The position numbers were made by a program, and so were the translations under genes. Shown in pieces: positions 56,358 through 64,000 of a DNA stretch of 64,000 bases (positions are counted from its first letter, which is position 1; each line of letters starts with the position of its first letter). This stretch comes from an uncultured Bacteroidales bacterium (GTDB lineage Bacteria > Bacteroidota > Bacteroidia > Bacteroidales > Marinilabiliaceae), in assembly GCA_937892095.1 (NCBI GenBank), contig CALAVC010000151.1, positions 1 through 64,000 of the forward strand. The letters run 5' to 3'. The notes under the pieces are model-generated. The model did not search any database. It was not told where the DNA came from and worked only from the letters and a program-made list of their open reading frames with translations.

Positions 56358-56582
56358 ATGGCTACAAAAATATTAGACATCACAAAAGAACATTGTCCAA
56401 TGACCTTTGTGAAGACAAAAATAGAACTCTCGAAGCTCGCCGAGGGCGACACTCTTGAAGTGCTACTGAGCGAAGGCGAACCACTCGACAACGTACCTCG
56501 CAATGCTCGTGAACAGGGCTACGAAGTCCTTTCTGTCGAACATGTAGAAGGAGCAACGCATAAGTTAATAATTAAAAAATAA
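56358..56582 (+). CDS. TusA/SirA-like sulfur carrier
   Basis: A 74-residue protein with the TusA fold. The motif HCPMTFVKTKI holds the sulfur-carrying Cys13; TusA proteins usually have CPxP, here CPMT, as in a branch that accompanies DsrE proteins. It accepts sulfur from a cysteine desulfurase and hands it on. Its position between the DsrE-like and encapsulin genes, and upstream of a cysteine desulfurase, fits that role. Confidence 0.9.
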   Translation: MATKILDITKEHCPMTFVKTKIELSKLAEGDTLEVLLSEGEPLDNVPRNAREQGYEVLSVEHVEGATHKLIIKK

Positions 56583-56593
56583 CACGTACAACA

Positions 56594-58033
56594 ATGGCAG
56601 ATTCTAATCTTCAACGCAGTGTAACCACTGCAACCGCTCGCGGACTTGCGACCACAACCAAGACGGCCCCTCAGATGGGCTCTATAACACCCAGACTCCT
56701 GCTGAAACTGTTGCCTTGGGTGCAAGTGTCGGGAGGCACGTTCCGTGTCAATCGTACAAAAGTTGAACTTCGTAAAAACGATCGTTTGCCCATAACGTAT
56801 GCCGATGACGTGCCATCGTTTGCGGCTAAAGATCTGAAAGCCATACCACTCTTTTCTGAGTTCGACGACGAAACGCTTGGTCGGCTTGTAAGTGCTTTCG
56901 AGGCACAAGAAGTTGATGTCGACCAGTTTTTTGTCGAAGAGGGTAAAGATAAACAGCGCTTTTTTATTGTCGCCAACGGACAAGCCGAAGTCATAAGCAA
57001 AGGTCCTCATGGCGAAGATCTACGGATTGCTTTGCTTGGCGACGGAGAATACTTTGGCGAAGTCGATTTGCTCGATGAGCAAGAGTCGACAGTGTCGGTA
57101 CGTGCCGTGACGTCCACTGTTTTTCTCGGTCTGAAACTAAATGAACTTGTTAAGTTTATAAAAGAAGTGCCAGACTTTCGTGAGAAATTTAACAAGGCTG
57201 TCGATAAGCAACTTCGTTTGCGTGCGTCGGTCAACGACAACGGCGAGAAGCACATCGACCTCGTCAGCGGTCATGAGGAGGACAATATAATCCCCGAGAC
57301 CTATATCGACTACGAAGAAAATCCACGAGAATATCCGCTCAACACATTGCAGACTGTAGTGCGTGTGCATACTCGTGTGAGCGACCTCTACAACAATCCC
57401 TATAACCAACTCGAAGAACAATTGCGACTCTCGATCGAGAGCATCAAAGAACGTCAAGAGTGGGAGCTGATCAACAACAAGAAGTTCGGTCTGCTTTCTG
57501 CAGTCAACCCTGCCTATCGCATAACGACACGCTACGGTGCGCCCACGCCCGACGACCTCGACGAACTATTGTCGCTCGTGTGGAAAGAACCCTCGTTCTT
57601 TGTTGCTCACCCACGTGCAATCGCTGCTTTCGAGCGAGAATGTACGTGGCGCGGTGTCCCACCAGTAACCACCGACCTCTTTGGCACCAAAGTAATCTTG
57701 TGGCGTGGAGTGCCCATCATACCATCAGATAAAGTCGAGGTCGAAGGTCAGTATCTGACGGGTCGTGGAGTTGGCACAACCAAGATAATTCTTGTCCGCG
57801 TAGGCGAAAAGAATCAAGGCGTTGTCGGATTGCACCAGAGTGGCATCCCGGGCGAGATAGCTCCTTCGCTTTCGGCACGCCTAATGGGACTCGACAAGTT
57901 TGGTGTAGCGTCTTACCTCCTGACCAAATATTTTTCGCTTGCATCGCTCACCGACGACGCCATTGCTGTGCTCGAAAACGTCGAAGTGGGATATTATCAC
58001 GACTATCAGCACAGAAATAAAGTCGAAAAGTAA
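56594..58033 (+). CDS. Family 2B-type encapsulin shell protein with cyclic-nucleotide-binding insert
   Basis: A 479-residue protein that should assemble into a virus-capsid-like protein shell. The N-terminal arm (residues 1-75) and the C-terminal HK97-fold part (about 240-479: EYPLNTLQTVVRVHTRVSDLYN, AHPRAIAAFEREC, TKIILVRVGEKNQGVVGLHQSG) flank a Crp-like cyclic-nucleotide-binding domain at about 81-210 (FFIVANGQAEVI, LLGDGEYFGEVDLLDEQ). In its phosphate-binding loop Glu156 is kept, but the Arg used by Crp (R82) is Ser165, so cAMP may not bind. It directly precedes a cysteine desulfurase with a cargo-type extension and has no gap to it, so the two are surely made together. Confidence 0.9.
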   Translation: MADSNLQRSVTTATARGLATTTKTAPQMGSITPRLLLKLLPWVQVSGGTFRVNRTKVELRKNDRLPITYADDVPSFAAKDLKAIPLFSEFDDETLGRLVSAFEAQEVDVDQFFVEEGKDKQRFFIVANGQAEVISKGPHGEDLRIALLGDGEYFGEVDLLDEQESTVSVRAVTSTVFLGLKLNELVKFIKEVPDFREKFNKAVDKQLRLRASVNDNGEKHIDLVSGHEEDNIIPETYIDYEENPREYPLNTLQTVVRVHTRVSDLYNNPYNQLEEQLRLSIESIKERQEWELINNKKFGLLSAVNPAYRITTRYGAPTPDDLDELLSLVWKEPSFFVAHPRAIAAFERECTWRGVPPVTTDLFGTKVILWRGVPIIPSDKVEVEGQYLTGRGVGTTKIILVRVGEKNQGVVGLHQSGIPGEIAPSLSARLMGLDKFGVASYLLTKYFSLASLTDDAIAVLENVEVGYYHDYQHRNKVEK

Positions 58034-59563
58034 ATGATTGATTTGAAGCAACTTAACAATTTTCCGACTGTTGGCGCAGAGTCTCTAACCTTGCTTAAAG
58101 AGGTTGCCCAAAAGTATTGCCCCGAAGAGCTTCAAACTGTGCGAAAATCTTTTTTGCCCGATGAAAAGCTAAATCTCTCGGAGTTGCAAGCTGGGTTTCG
58201 ACAACTCTTGTCGGGTGGCGGTGGCTATGCTGCCTTGCCCTACATAGGCGACAATGAGTCTGTGTCGCACTCTCTCCCTCACGACGATGGCTTTGGTGTC
58301 GGAATCCCAGAGACTCAGAAACTGCGAGAGCTAAACTATGAGGAGGTCGATACGCTCAACCCTGACCTTGTGAAGAAAGACTTTCCCGTCTTGCAACAAA
58401 AAGTTAATGGTCGCGACCTCGTCTGGCTCGACAATGGTGCTACAACACAAAAGCCCAATCTTGTAATCGACAAGATTACGGATTATTATCGCAATTATAA
58501 TTCAAACATTCATCGTGGAGCGCATACCCTTGCTGCTCGTGCAACGGATGCCTATGAGGAGGCTCGCGATAAAGTGCGACACTTTATCAACGCTTCGTCC
58601 AGCGAAGAGATAATTTTTGTGCGTGGCACCACCGAAGGCATTAACCTTGTGGCACAAACCTATGGCAGACAATACCTTTCGCCAGGCGACGACGTCATAG
58701 TTAGCGAACTCGACCATCATGCCAACATTGTTCCTTGGCAACGCATTTGCCAAGAGCGTGGGGCAACGTTGCGCGCTATCCCTACCGACAAAAATGGTGA
58801 CCTCATTCTCTCCGAGTTTGAACGCCTAATTACGTCGCGCACTCGCTTCGTCTCGGTTGGGCACGTAAATAATACTTTTGGCACCATAAACGATGTGCAA
58901 CGCATAATAGACATTGCTCACTCTCATCACGTGCCAGTGCTCATCGATGGTGCGCAATCAATTGCTCACACCGCTGTCGATGTACAACGCCTCGGTGTCG
59001 ACTTCTTCGTCTTTAGCGGACATAAAATATATGGTCCTAATGGCATAGGCGTTGTGTATGGACGCAAAGAGATTCTGTCCAAAATGCAACCTTGGCAAGG
59101 TGGTGGAAACATGATAAAAGACGTAACCATCGAGCGCACTGAGTACAATGTGCCGCCAGCTCGCTTCGAAGCTGGTACGCCCAATGTTGCCGATGCCATA
59201 GGGCTTGGCGCAGCTCTCGATTATGTAAGTCGTCTTGGCATCCGCAATATCGAACGACACGAACACGACCTAACCGAATATGCACGAGAACAACTATCTC
59301 AAATTCAGGGGCTTACGCTCATTGGCAATCCCCGAAGTCGTGTCTCTGTAGTCAGTTTTGTGCTCAATGGCATTTCTGTCCCCGAAGTCGGCACTTTGCT
59401 CGACAAAGAAGGCATTGCCGTCCGTGCCGGACATCATTGCGCCCAGCCTGCTCTGCGAGCCTTAGGCTACGAGATGAGTGTACGTCCCACCTTTGCTCTC
59501 TACAACACTCGCGACGATGTCGATAAACTTGTTGTTGCAATCAGAAAAATATTGGGTCGATAA
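58034..59563 (+). CDS. Cysteine desulfurase with encapsulin-cargo extension
   Basis: A 509-residue SufS-like (group II) cysteine desulfurase, about 100 residues longer than SufS. Residues 110-509 are the enzyme: VWLDNGATTQKPNLV, HHANIVPW, PLP-binding Lys331 in FSGHKIYGP and catalytic Cys469 in RAGHHCAQPALR. Residues 1-110 are an extension with a low-complexity part (GGGGYAALPYIG, SLPHDDGFGVGIPET), like the disordered tails that bring cysteine desulfurases into family 2 encapsulin shells. It frees sulfur from cysteine as a persulfide. Its ATG directly follows the shell gene, and its stop overlaps the next gene (TAATG). Confidence 0.9.
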   Translation: MIDLKQLNNFPTVGAESLTLLKEVAQKYCPEELQTVRKSFLPDEKLNLSELQAGFRQLLSGGGGYAALPYIGDNESVSHSLPHDDGFGVGIPETQKLRELNYEEVDTLNPDLVKKDFPVLQQKVNGRDLVWLDNGATTQKPNLVIDKITDYYRNYNSNIHRGAHTLAARATDAYEEARDKVRHFINASSSEEIIFVRGTTEGINLVAQTYGRQYLSPGDDVIVSELDHHANIVPWQRICQERGATLRAIPTDKNGDLILSEFERLITSRTRFVSVGHVNNTFGTINDVQRIIDIAHSHHVPVLIDGAQSIAHTAVDVQRLGVDFFVFSGHKIYGPNGIGVVYGRKEILSKMQPWQGGGNMIKDVTIERTEYNVPPARFEAGTPNVADAIGLGAALDYVSRLGIRNIERHEHDLTEYAREQLSQIQGLTLIGNPRSRVSVVSFVLNGISVPEVGTLLDKEGIAVRAGHHCAQPALRALGYEMSVRPTFALYNTRDDVDKLVVAIRKILGR

Positions 59564-60795
59564 TGCAATACGAAACGAAAATACTAACAACCAAGTATCC
59601 TAAGCCCGATCCCTATGGAGCATTATCGATGCCAGTATATCATACGGCGGCGTTTGAGTTTGAATCTGCCAAAGCCATGAGCGACGCTTTTTGCGGTCGC
59701 TCCATGGCGCCGTCGTATGCTCGCATCAGCAACCCCACTGTCACTTTCTTCGAAGAACGTGTCAGGCAACTGACTGGTGCTGCAAGCGTCACTGCTCTCA
59801 ATATGGGCATGACGGCCATCTCCTATGCGCTTATGGCTGTCAGTGCTGCAGGACTGAACATTGTAGCGTCTAAACATCTGTTTGGCAATAGTGTATCGCT
59901 TCTTCGCGACACTTTGGGCACCCTTGGTGTCGAAACTCGTTTTGCCGACTTTACAAACGTCGATGAAGTCAAGTCGCTAATCGATAGCAAGACCTGCGCG
60001 CTCTTCTTCGAGATTATAACCAATCCACAACTTTTCGTGGCAGACATCCGTGCGCTATCCAATATAGCTCACGCTGCCAGCGTGCCACTTATTGCCGACA
60101 CGACCATTGTCCCTTTCTCAATCTTTCACGCCGCCGATTTCGGAGTGGACATAGAAGTCGTTTCCAGCACAAAATATATCTCAGGCGGAGGCACAGGTCT
60201 CGGTGGGCTACTTATCGACTACGGGAAGTTCGACTATTCGCAGTCTCCATCGCCAGCTTTGCTTGCTCGTGTCAAGCGCGTCGGCAAAAAACAAGCTTTC
60301 ACCGCTCGTGTCAAAACAGAGCTCATAACCAATCTCGGAGGGCTAATGACACCTCATGTCGCCTATATGCAAACGCTCGGACTCGACACACTTGATATTC
60401 GCTACAAACGTCAGGCCGAAACCACACTATCACTTGCTCGACAATGTCTGCAACTACCCGAAATAAAGCGTGTGAATTATACTGGTCTCGAAGGAAATCC
60501 ATTCTACAAATTGTCCTGTGAGCAATTTGGCACTTTGCCTGGTGCTGTCTTTACCATCGATCTGCCCGACAAAGAATCAGCCTTTGCCTTTATCAACAAC
60601 TTGCAAGTTATACGTCGCGCCACAAATCTTTTCGACCGCAAATCCTTAGCCATACACCCAGCCTCAACAATCTTCGGACTCTTCACCCCAGAGCAACGCA
60701 CCAACATGTCTGTTCCCAACACCACTGTGCGCATAAGTGTCGGTCTCGAAAATGTTGAAGATCTGTTCGACGACATCAAGCAAAGCATAAAATGA
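59563..60795 (+). CDS. O-acetylhomoserine sulfhydrylase-like PLP enzyme (MetY/MetZ type)
   Basis: A 410-residue enzyme of the Cys/Met-metabolism PLP family. Signatures are SMPVYHTAAFEF, YARISNPTV, the internal ADTTIVPFSIFHAADFGVDIEVVSSTKY region with PLP-binding Lys204, and GGGTGLGGLLIDYG. Relatives make homocysteine from O-acetyl- or O-succinyl-homoserine and a sulfur source. In Wolinella a MetY enzyme takes sulfur from HcyS thiocarboxylate; an hcyS-hcyF-hcyD set lies divergent from this operon. A cystathionine lyase or synthase role cannot be ruled out. It overlaps the cysteine desulfurase gene by one base. Confidence 0.87.
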   Translation: MQYETKILTTKYPKPDPYGALSMPVYHTAAFEFESAKAMSDAFCGRSMAPSYARISNPTVTFFEERVRQLTGAASVTALNMGMTAISYALMAVSAAGLNIVASKHLFGNSVSLLRDTLGTLGVETRFADFTNVDEVKSLIDSKTCALFFEIITNPQLFVADIRALSNIAHAASVPLIADTTIVPFSIFHAADFGVDIEVVSSTKYISGGGTGLGGLLIDYGKFDYSQSPSPALLARVKRVGKKQAFTARVKTELITNLGGLMTPHVAYMQTLGLDTLDIRYKRQAETTLSLARQCLQLPEIKRVNYTGLEGNPFYKLSCEQFGTLPGAVFTIDLPDKESAFAFINNLQVIRRATNLFDRKSLAIHPASTIFGLFTPEQRTNMSVPNTTVRISVGLENVEDLFDDIKQSIK

Positions 60796-60823
60796 TTTTT
60801 TGCCCCTTTCGTTGCTCCTAACA

Positions 60824-60864
60824 ACATCTTTTTTGCACTTGTCAAGTGTTGTTATCGAAATTTT
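60824..60864 (+). terminator. Possible hairpin between metY-like and tonB genes
   Basis: TAACAACA and TGTTGTTA enclose an inner CACTT/AAGTG hairpin. It lies about 30 bases past the metY-like stop and may end the encapsulin operon, though the T run lies inside the hairpin rather than after it. The rest of the 173-base gap shows no gene. Confidence 0.35.
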
Positions 60865-60968
60865 AGCTAAATTGGCACTTGGTTTTAGTCGTTGCGCGCG
60901 GCTACACCACTCGTTACAAGAAAAATAAGACACATCGCTTGGGTCTTTTGCAATAAATTTAGTTCACA

Positions 60969-61658
60969 ATGGAAGTCAAAAAGTCACCTAAGGCTGACCT
61001 CGAGAACAAGAAGACACTCTTCACGGAGATTGGCTTGGCAGTCGTACTTGCCGGCACCCTCGGTGCTTTCGAGTACTCCGTGACCGACCAGAAAATCCAG
61101 ATTATGGAGGTGTCGCAAGAGGTGGAGGCAGCCGATGAACTTCCCCCAGTTACCACACAGGAGGAAGTCAAACCACCACCACCACCACCGCCTCCCCCAG
61201 TTGTCGAAGTGCTCACCATCGTAGACGATGACACCGAAGTAGCCGACGAATTCGACCTACAAGACACAGAAGCAGACGAAAACACCGAGATAGTCGAATA
61301 TCAGGCTGTCGAAGTCGTTGAAGAAGAAGAAGACCACTCCGACGAAATCTTTATGATTGTAGAACAGATGCCAGTCTTCCCAGGTGGCGACGCTGCTCTA
61401 CGCAAATATTTGGCTCAAGAAGTCAAATATCCAGTCATAGCACAAGAAAACGGCATTCAAGGTCGCGTCTTCGTCAAGTTCGTCATCGGTGCCGACGGCT
61501 CGGTTAGCAACGTCGAAGTTGCTCGTCCTTTCGACCCGAACCTCGACAAAGAGGCCGTTCGCGTGGTTAAGTCCATGCCTAAATGGTCGCCCGGTAAGCA
61601 ACGTGGTAAACCTGTCCGCGTAAGCTACACAGTGCCTATCAACTTTGTCCTCCAGTAG
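60969..61658 (+). CDS. TonB-type energy transducer
   Basis: A 229-residue protein with an N-terminal membrane segment (TEIGLAVVLAGTLGAFEYSV), an acidic linker with a run of nine Pro, and a C-terminal TonB domain (FPGGDAALRKYLAQEVKYPVIAQENGIQGRVFVKFVIG, then PKWSPGKQRGKPVRVSYTVP). It passes proton-motive energy to outer-membrane TonB-dependent transporters such as the SusC-like protein at the left end. No exbB or exbD lies beside it. Confidence 0.92.
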   Translation: MEVKKSPKADLENKKTLFTEIGLAVVLAGTLGAFEYSVTDQKIQIMEVSQEVEAADELPPVTTQEEVKPPPPPPPPPVVEVLTIVDDDTEVADEFDLQDTEADENTEIVEYQAVEVVEEEEDHSDEIFMIVEQMPVFPGGDAALRKYLAQEVKYPVIAQENGIQGRVFVKFVIGADGSVSNVEVARPFDPNLDKEAVRVVKSMPKWSPGKQRGKPVRVSYTVPINFVLQ

Positions 61659-61684
61659 GTCAAAACAGATAATCATAGCACCAC

Positions 61685-61718
61685 AACGCTCGCAAAAAAC
61701 TTTGCGAGCGTTTTTTTT
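61685..61718 (+). terminator. Terminator of the tonB-type gene
   Basis: A perfect inverted repeat AACGCTCGCAAA / TTTGCGAGCGTT (61685-61696 and 61701-61712), followed by TTTTTT. Confidence 0.92.
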
Positions 61719-61769
61719 GCCCATGTATATCCTATTGCGTAGCGACATTAGTCGTTACGTAAAAAAAAG

Positions 61770-61777
61770 TAAATTTG
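61770..61777 (+). promoter_or_regulatory. -7 promoter element for the SGNH gene pair
   Basis: TAAATTTG fits TAnnTTTG and lies 18 bases before the ATG at 61796. Confidence 0.5.
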
Positions 61778-61795
61778 CATCGTACTATCTTGCCG

Positions 61796-63202
61796 ATGAA
61801 ACGCCAATCGTATATGTCGCAATGGAGCACCGTGTTGTTTGCGTTAGCCACGGCGCTAATGCTAATTCTCGTCTGTGTGCTGACGCCCAGTGGCGATGTC
61901 CAATTCGGCAATGTGAAGTTTCATTACCCCACGTTCAGCTTTCAAGTTTCCGACTCTTCTCGTCGCGTCTCTGTAGAACAACAATTGGCCGTCGCCGAAG
62001 CCGAAATGCACATATTCACAGCTGTCGACTCCGCACGTATGGCTCTCGAAGATAGCTTACGCACCTACGAAAAGTTTTTCACGAATAGCGAAGTCGCAAT
62101 TTCTTTCCCCGATAGCAACTATAATTATCTCGCTCCCGTATTCGATGCTCTCGAAAAGCAAGCACGCTCCGAGGTAGTCCACGTCATCCACTATGGCGAT
62201 TCGCAAATAGAAGCCGATCGTATAACCGGACTGTTGCGCGACAGCCTGCAAAAGCACTTCGGTGGTAGTGGTCCTGGGCTCTTGCCCCTTTGGCAACCCA
62301 TACCTGCTCGTAGTGTAGGACAAACACTCTCCGACAGCGTCTCGACCTACTATGCTGGTGGCATGATGGGACGCCGAGCCTCGCACGACCGCTATGGAGC
62401 CATGGCTCAAATGAGTCGTCTGACGTCCGATTGTGTCAGCATGAACGTAGTTGCACGTCAGTCTGGCATGCACTTCCGACGCGCCATCCTCTTCGCTGGC
62501 GAAGCCCAAAACTTATCAGCTACGCTCGACGACAGCACACAAACATATAGTGGCGAAGGCTTCTGTGCTCTCGAATGGACACTTGGCGGTCGACAAAGAC
62601 TCCAACTTACTCTTAGTGGGACAGCCGACGTTTATGGTATCGAGATCGATGGCGGTCGCGGAGTCTCCGTCTCAAACATCCCCTTGCGTGGTGCCGACGG
62701 ACTCTTCTTTCAGCGCATAAACTCGTCGCAAATGAGTTCTATGCTTCGTCGTCTCAACACACGCCTCATCCTCTTAGAGTTCGGCGGCAATGCTTTGCCC
62801 ATACTCCGCGACACGGCAGCAGTCCGTCGCTACGCCAACAATCTCGGACGACAAATAGACCGACTGCAACAGCTATGTCCCAATGCCCGATTTGTTGTCA
62901 TAGGTCCTGCCGACATGAGTGTAAAAGTGGGTGCCGAAATGCAGACTCACAAGCTTTTGCCTTCGCTTGTAGCTCAGATGCGAACCGAGTGCCTCGCTCA
63001 TGGCGTCGCCTTTTGGGATATGTATGCCGTCATGGGCGGACGAAACTCGATGATCTCGTGGGTCGACCACGTGCCAGCTTGGGCTGCTCCCGACTATGTC
63101 CACTTCACCGTGCGTGGAGCCAATAAAATTGCCAACCTACTGTGGCAGTCGATAATGATGAGCTACCAGTATAAAAAACTATGCGAAAAAGTTCGGCAAT
63201 GA
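61796..63202 (+). CDS. Membrane-anchored SGNH/GDSL-like protein
   Basis: A 468-residue protein with one N-terminal membrane segment (VLFALATALMLILVCVL) and an SGNH-type domain outside the cytoplasm. The nucleophile block is IHYGDSQIEADR, a further block is LLEFGGNAL, and the Asp/His pair is probably in DYVHFTVRGANKIA. Proteins of this kind with GDSQ-x-EAD often occur beside membrane-bound O-acyltransferases and may acetylate or deacetylate envelope glycans. The ATG at 61796 was chosen over a TTG further upstream because of the promoter at 61770. It overlaps the next gene by four bases. Confidence 0.8.
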   Translation: MKRQSYMSQWSTVLFALATALMLILVCVLTPSGDVQFGNVKFHYPTFSFQVSDSSRRVSVEQQLAVAEAEMHIFTAVDSARMALEDSLRTYEKFFTNSEVAISFPDSNYNYLAPVFDALEKQARSEVVHVIHYGDSQIEADRITGLLRDSLQKHFGGSGPGLLPLWQPIPARSVGQTLSDSVSTYYAGGMMGRRASHDRYGAMAQMSRLTSDCVSMNVVARQSGMHFRRAILFAGEAQNLSATLDDSTQTYSGEGFCALEWTLGGRQRLQLTLSGTADVYGIEIDGGRGVSVSNIPLRGADGLFFQRINSSQMSSMLRRLNTRLILLEFGGNALPILRDTAAVRRYANNLGRQIDRLQQLCPNARFVVIGPADMSVKVGAEMQTHKLLPSLVAQMRTECLAHGVAFWDMYAVMGGRNSMISWVDHVPAWAAPDYVHFTVRGANKIANLLWQSIMMSYQYKKLCEKVRQ

Positions 63203-64000
63203 CCACGACTGTCCAAAAAGCTGTTCTGTGCGCAGTCGCTTGTCTACTCTGCTCTCTACATTCGGCAGCTCAGTGCGTCGCATCTTTCTCTTGCGCTCCC
63301 GACAGTCTTATGCCTTCGGTTTCACACCCCGATTCTAACTATGTCGAGTTGCCCGGAGGCATGTCGCCCGAGCTGTATCGGTTGGTCGACAAACTCGACT
63401 CTGTGCTCATCTTTGGCAAAGGTCGCGTATCTATTCTCCACATCGGTGGCAGTCACGTGCAGGCCGACATGTATACCGACGTCTTCCGCCGAAATGTCGA
63501 CTCTCTCAACAATGGTCTGCGCCCTCCACGTGGCTACGTTTTCCCCTATGCCGTAGCCAAGACCAACAATCCTCTTAATTACAAGACCACCTACGGCGGT
63601 CATTGGCAGTCCGCTCGTTGCGCTCTTAGGCAGTTTAGTCCGTCGCTCGGCGTTGGCGGCATCGCCGTCTTCACGCAAGATACAGCCGCTTGGTTTCATA
63701 TCAATCTCAATCGCGACAGTACTTTCCGTTGGCAAACCACAGGACTAAAACTCCTTGCGCGCTCCACAGGTGGTTCGTTTGTCCCCATACTCACAACCGA
63801 TAGCACCGAATATTTGCCCACGCCAACCGACTACGGCTACTACTATCGCTTGCCTCACTCCGTGACAGAATTCCGTATCTCGTTGCGCCGAGACACCCTC
63901 GTCTCAGCCCTTGTCGACACGTTCATCGTAACGGGGCTACTCCCACAAGCTGATGCCGACGGCATCGTATATCACACCATTGGCGTCAACGGAGCTTCTG
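63199..64000 (+). CDS. Second SGNH-like exported protein, cut by the window end
   Basis: A frame open to the right edge (267 codons seen). The signal peptide (AVLCAVACLLCSLHSAAQC) is followed by an SGNH-like nucleophile block, ILHIGGSHVQADMYTDVFR, equivalent to GDSQ-x-EADR in the gene before it, but with Gly-Gly-Ser in place of Gly-Asp-Ser. The start at 63199 follows from the ATGA overlap; an in-frame ATG at 63181 is an alternative. It is probably a paralogue of its neighbour; the C-terminal catalytic half lies outside the window. Confidence 0.8.
   Translation, partial: MTTTVQKAVLCAVACLLCSLHSAAQCVASFSCAPDSLMPSVSHPDSNYVELPGGMSPELYRLVDKLDSVLIFGKGRVSILHIGGSHVQADMYTDVFRRNVDSLNNGLRPPRGYVFPYAVAKTNNPLNYKTTYGGHWQSARCALRQFSPSLGVGGIAVFTQDTAAWFHINLNRDSTFRWQTTGLKLLARSTGGSFVPILTTDSTEYLPTPTDYGYYYRLPHSVTEFRISLRRDTLVSALVDTFIVTGLLPQADADGIVYHTIGVNGAS

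Overview
The window reads as chromosomal DNA of an anaerobic member of the Bacteroidales. The evidence is a SusC/SusD outer-membrane pair, surface lipoproteins with Asp-rich tails after the lipobox Cys, the conserved ftsX-DUF3098-uppP-truB-queA block, a pectin enzyme and a GH43 enzyme, an anaerobic sulfatase maturase, and many start codons preceded by the Bacteroides-type -7 element TAnnTTTG. I cannot name the genus. I saw no rRNA, tRNA, CRISPR array, insertion sequence or prophage.

Layout. 1-6.7 kb: SusC/SusD nutrient-uptake pair and a lipoprotein, all on the minus strand. 6.7-7.1 kb: a non-coding stretch with a possible small RNA. 7.1-11.2 kb: a LytTR regulator, a zinc-type ABC importer and an esterase-like hydrolase in one minus-strand operon. 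11.3-13.5 kb: an MFS transporter and a lipoprotein. 13.5-24.4 kb: a minus-strand operon resembling aryl-polyene/flexirubin clusters (ketosynthase, O-methyltransferase, two acyl carrier proteins, two hotdog dehydratases, three acyltransferase-type proteins, two phytoene-desaturase-like oxidoreductases), with one broken gene. 24.6-26.3 kb: a two-domain pectin esterase. 26.4-30.3 kb: panC, panD and a DUF2723 membrane protein. 30.5-33.8 kb: a large secreted protein. 33.9-37.2 kb: a sulfatase maturase divergent from a cobalamin riboswitch that leads two surface lipoproteins. 37.2-42 kb: a DMT transporter, then the queA-to-ftsX block. 42.1-48.3 kb: proA, GH43, a Sua5-type protein, a thioesterase, a polyprenyl synthase and atpDC. 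48.5-54 kb: a giant YD-repeat surface protein. 54.3-60.8 kb: a divergent sulfur locus. 61-64 kb: a TonB protein and two SGNH-type genes.

The most striking region is 54.3-60.8 kb. On the minus strand are a ThiS/MoaD-like sulfur carrier ending in Gly-Gly-Gly-Ala-Leu, an E1-like activating enzyme and a JAMM protease. This set matches the HcyS/HcyF/HcyD thiocarboxylate route to homocysteine known from Wolinella. Divergent from it are a DsrE-like protein, a TusA-like protein, an encapsulin shell protein with an inserted cyclic-nucleotide-binding fold (family 2B type), a SufS-like cysteine desulfurase with a long N-terminal extension typical of encapsulin cargo, and a MetY-like O-acetylhomoserine sulfhydrylase. 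My inference is that sulfur freed from cysteine inside a protein shell passes through TusA/DsrE to the carrier protein and then into homocysteine. I do not know of a described system that joins these two modules.

Starts were often moved downstream of the longest open frame because the genes in many operons overlap by four bases (ATGA) or because a promoter or signal peptide fixes the start. All functions are inferred from sequence motifs read by eye; no database search was possible.
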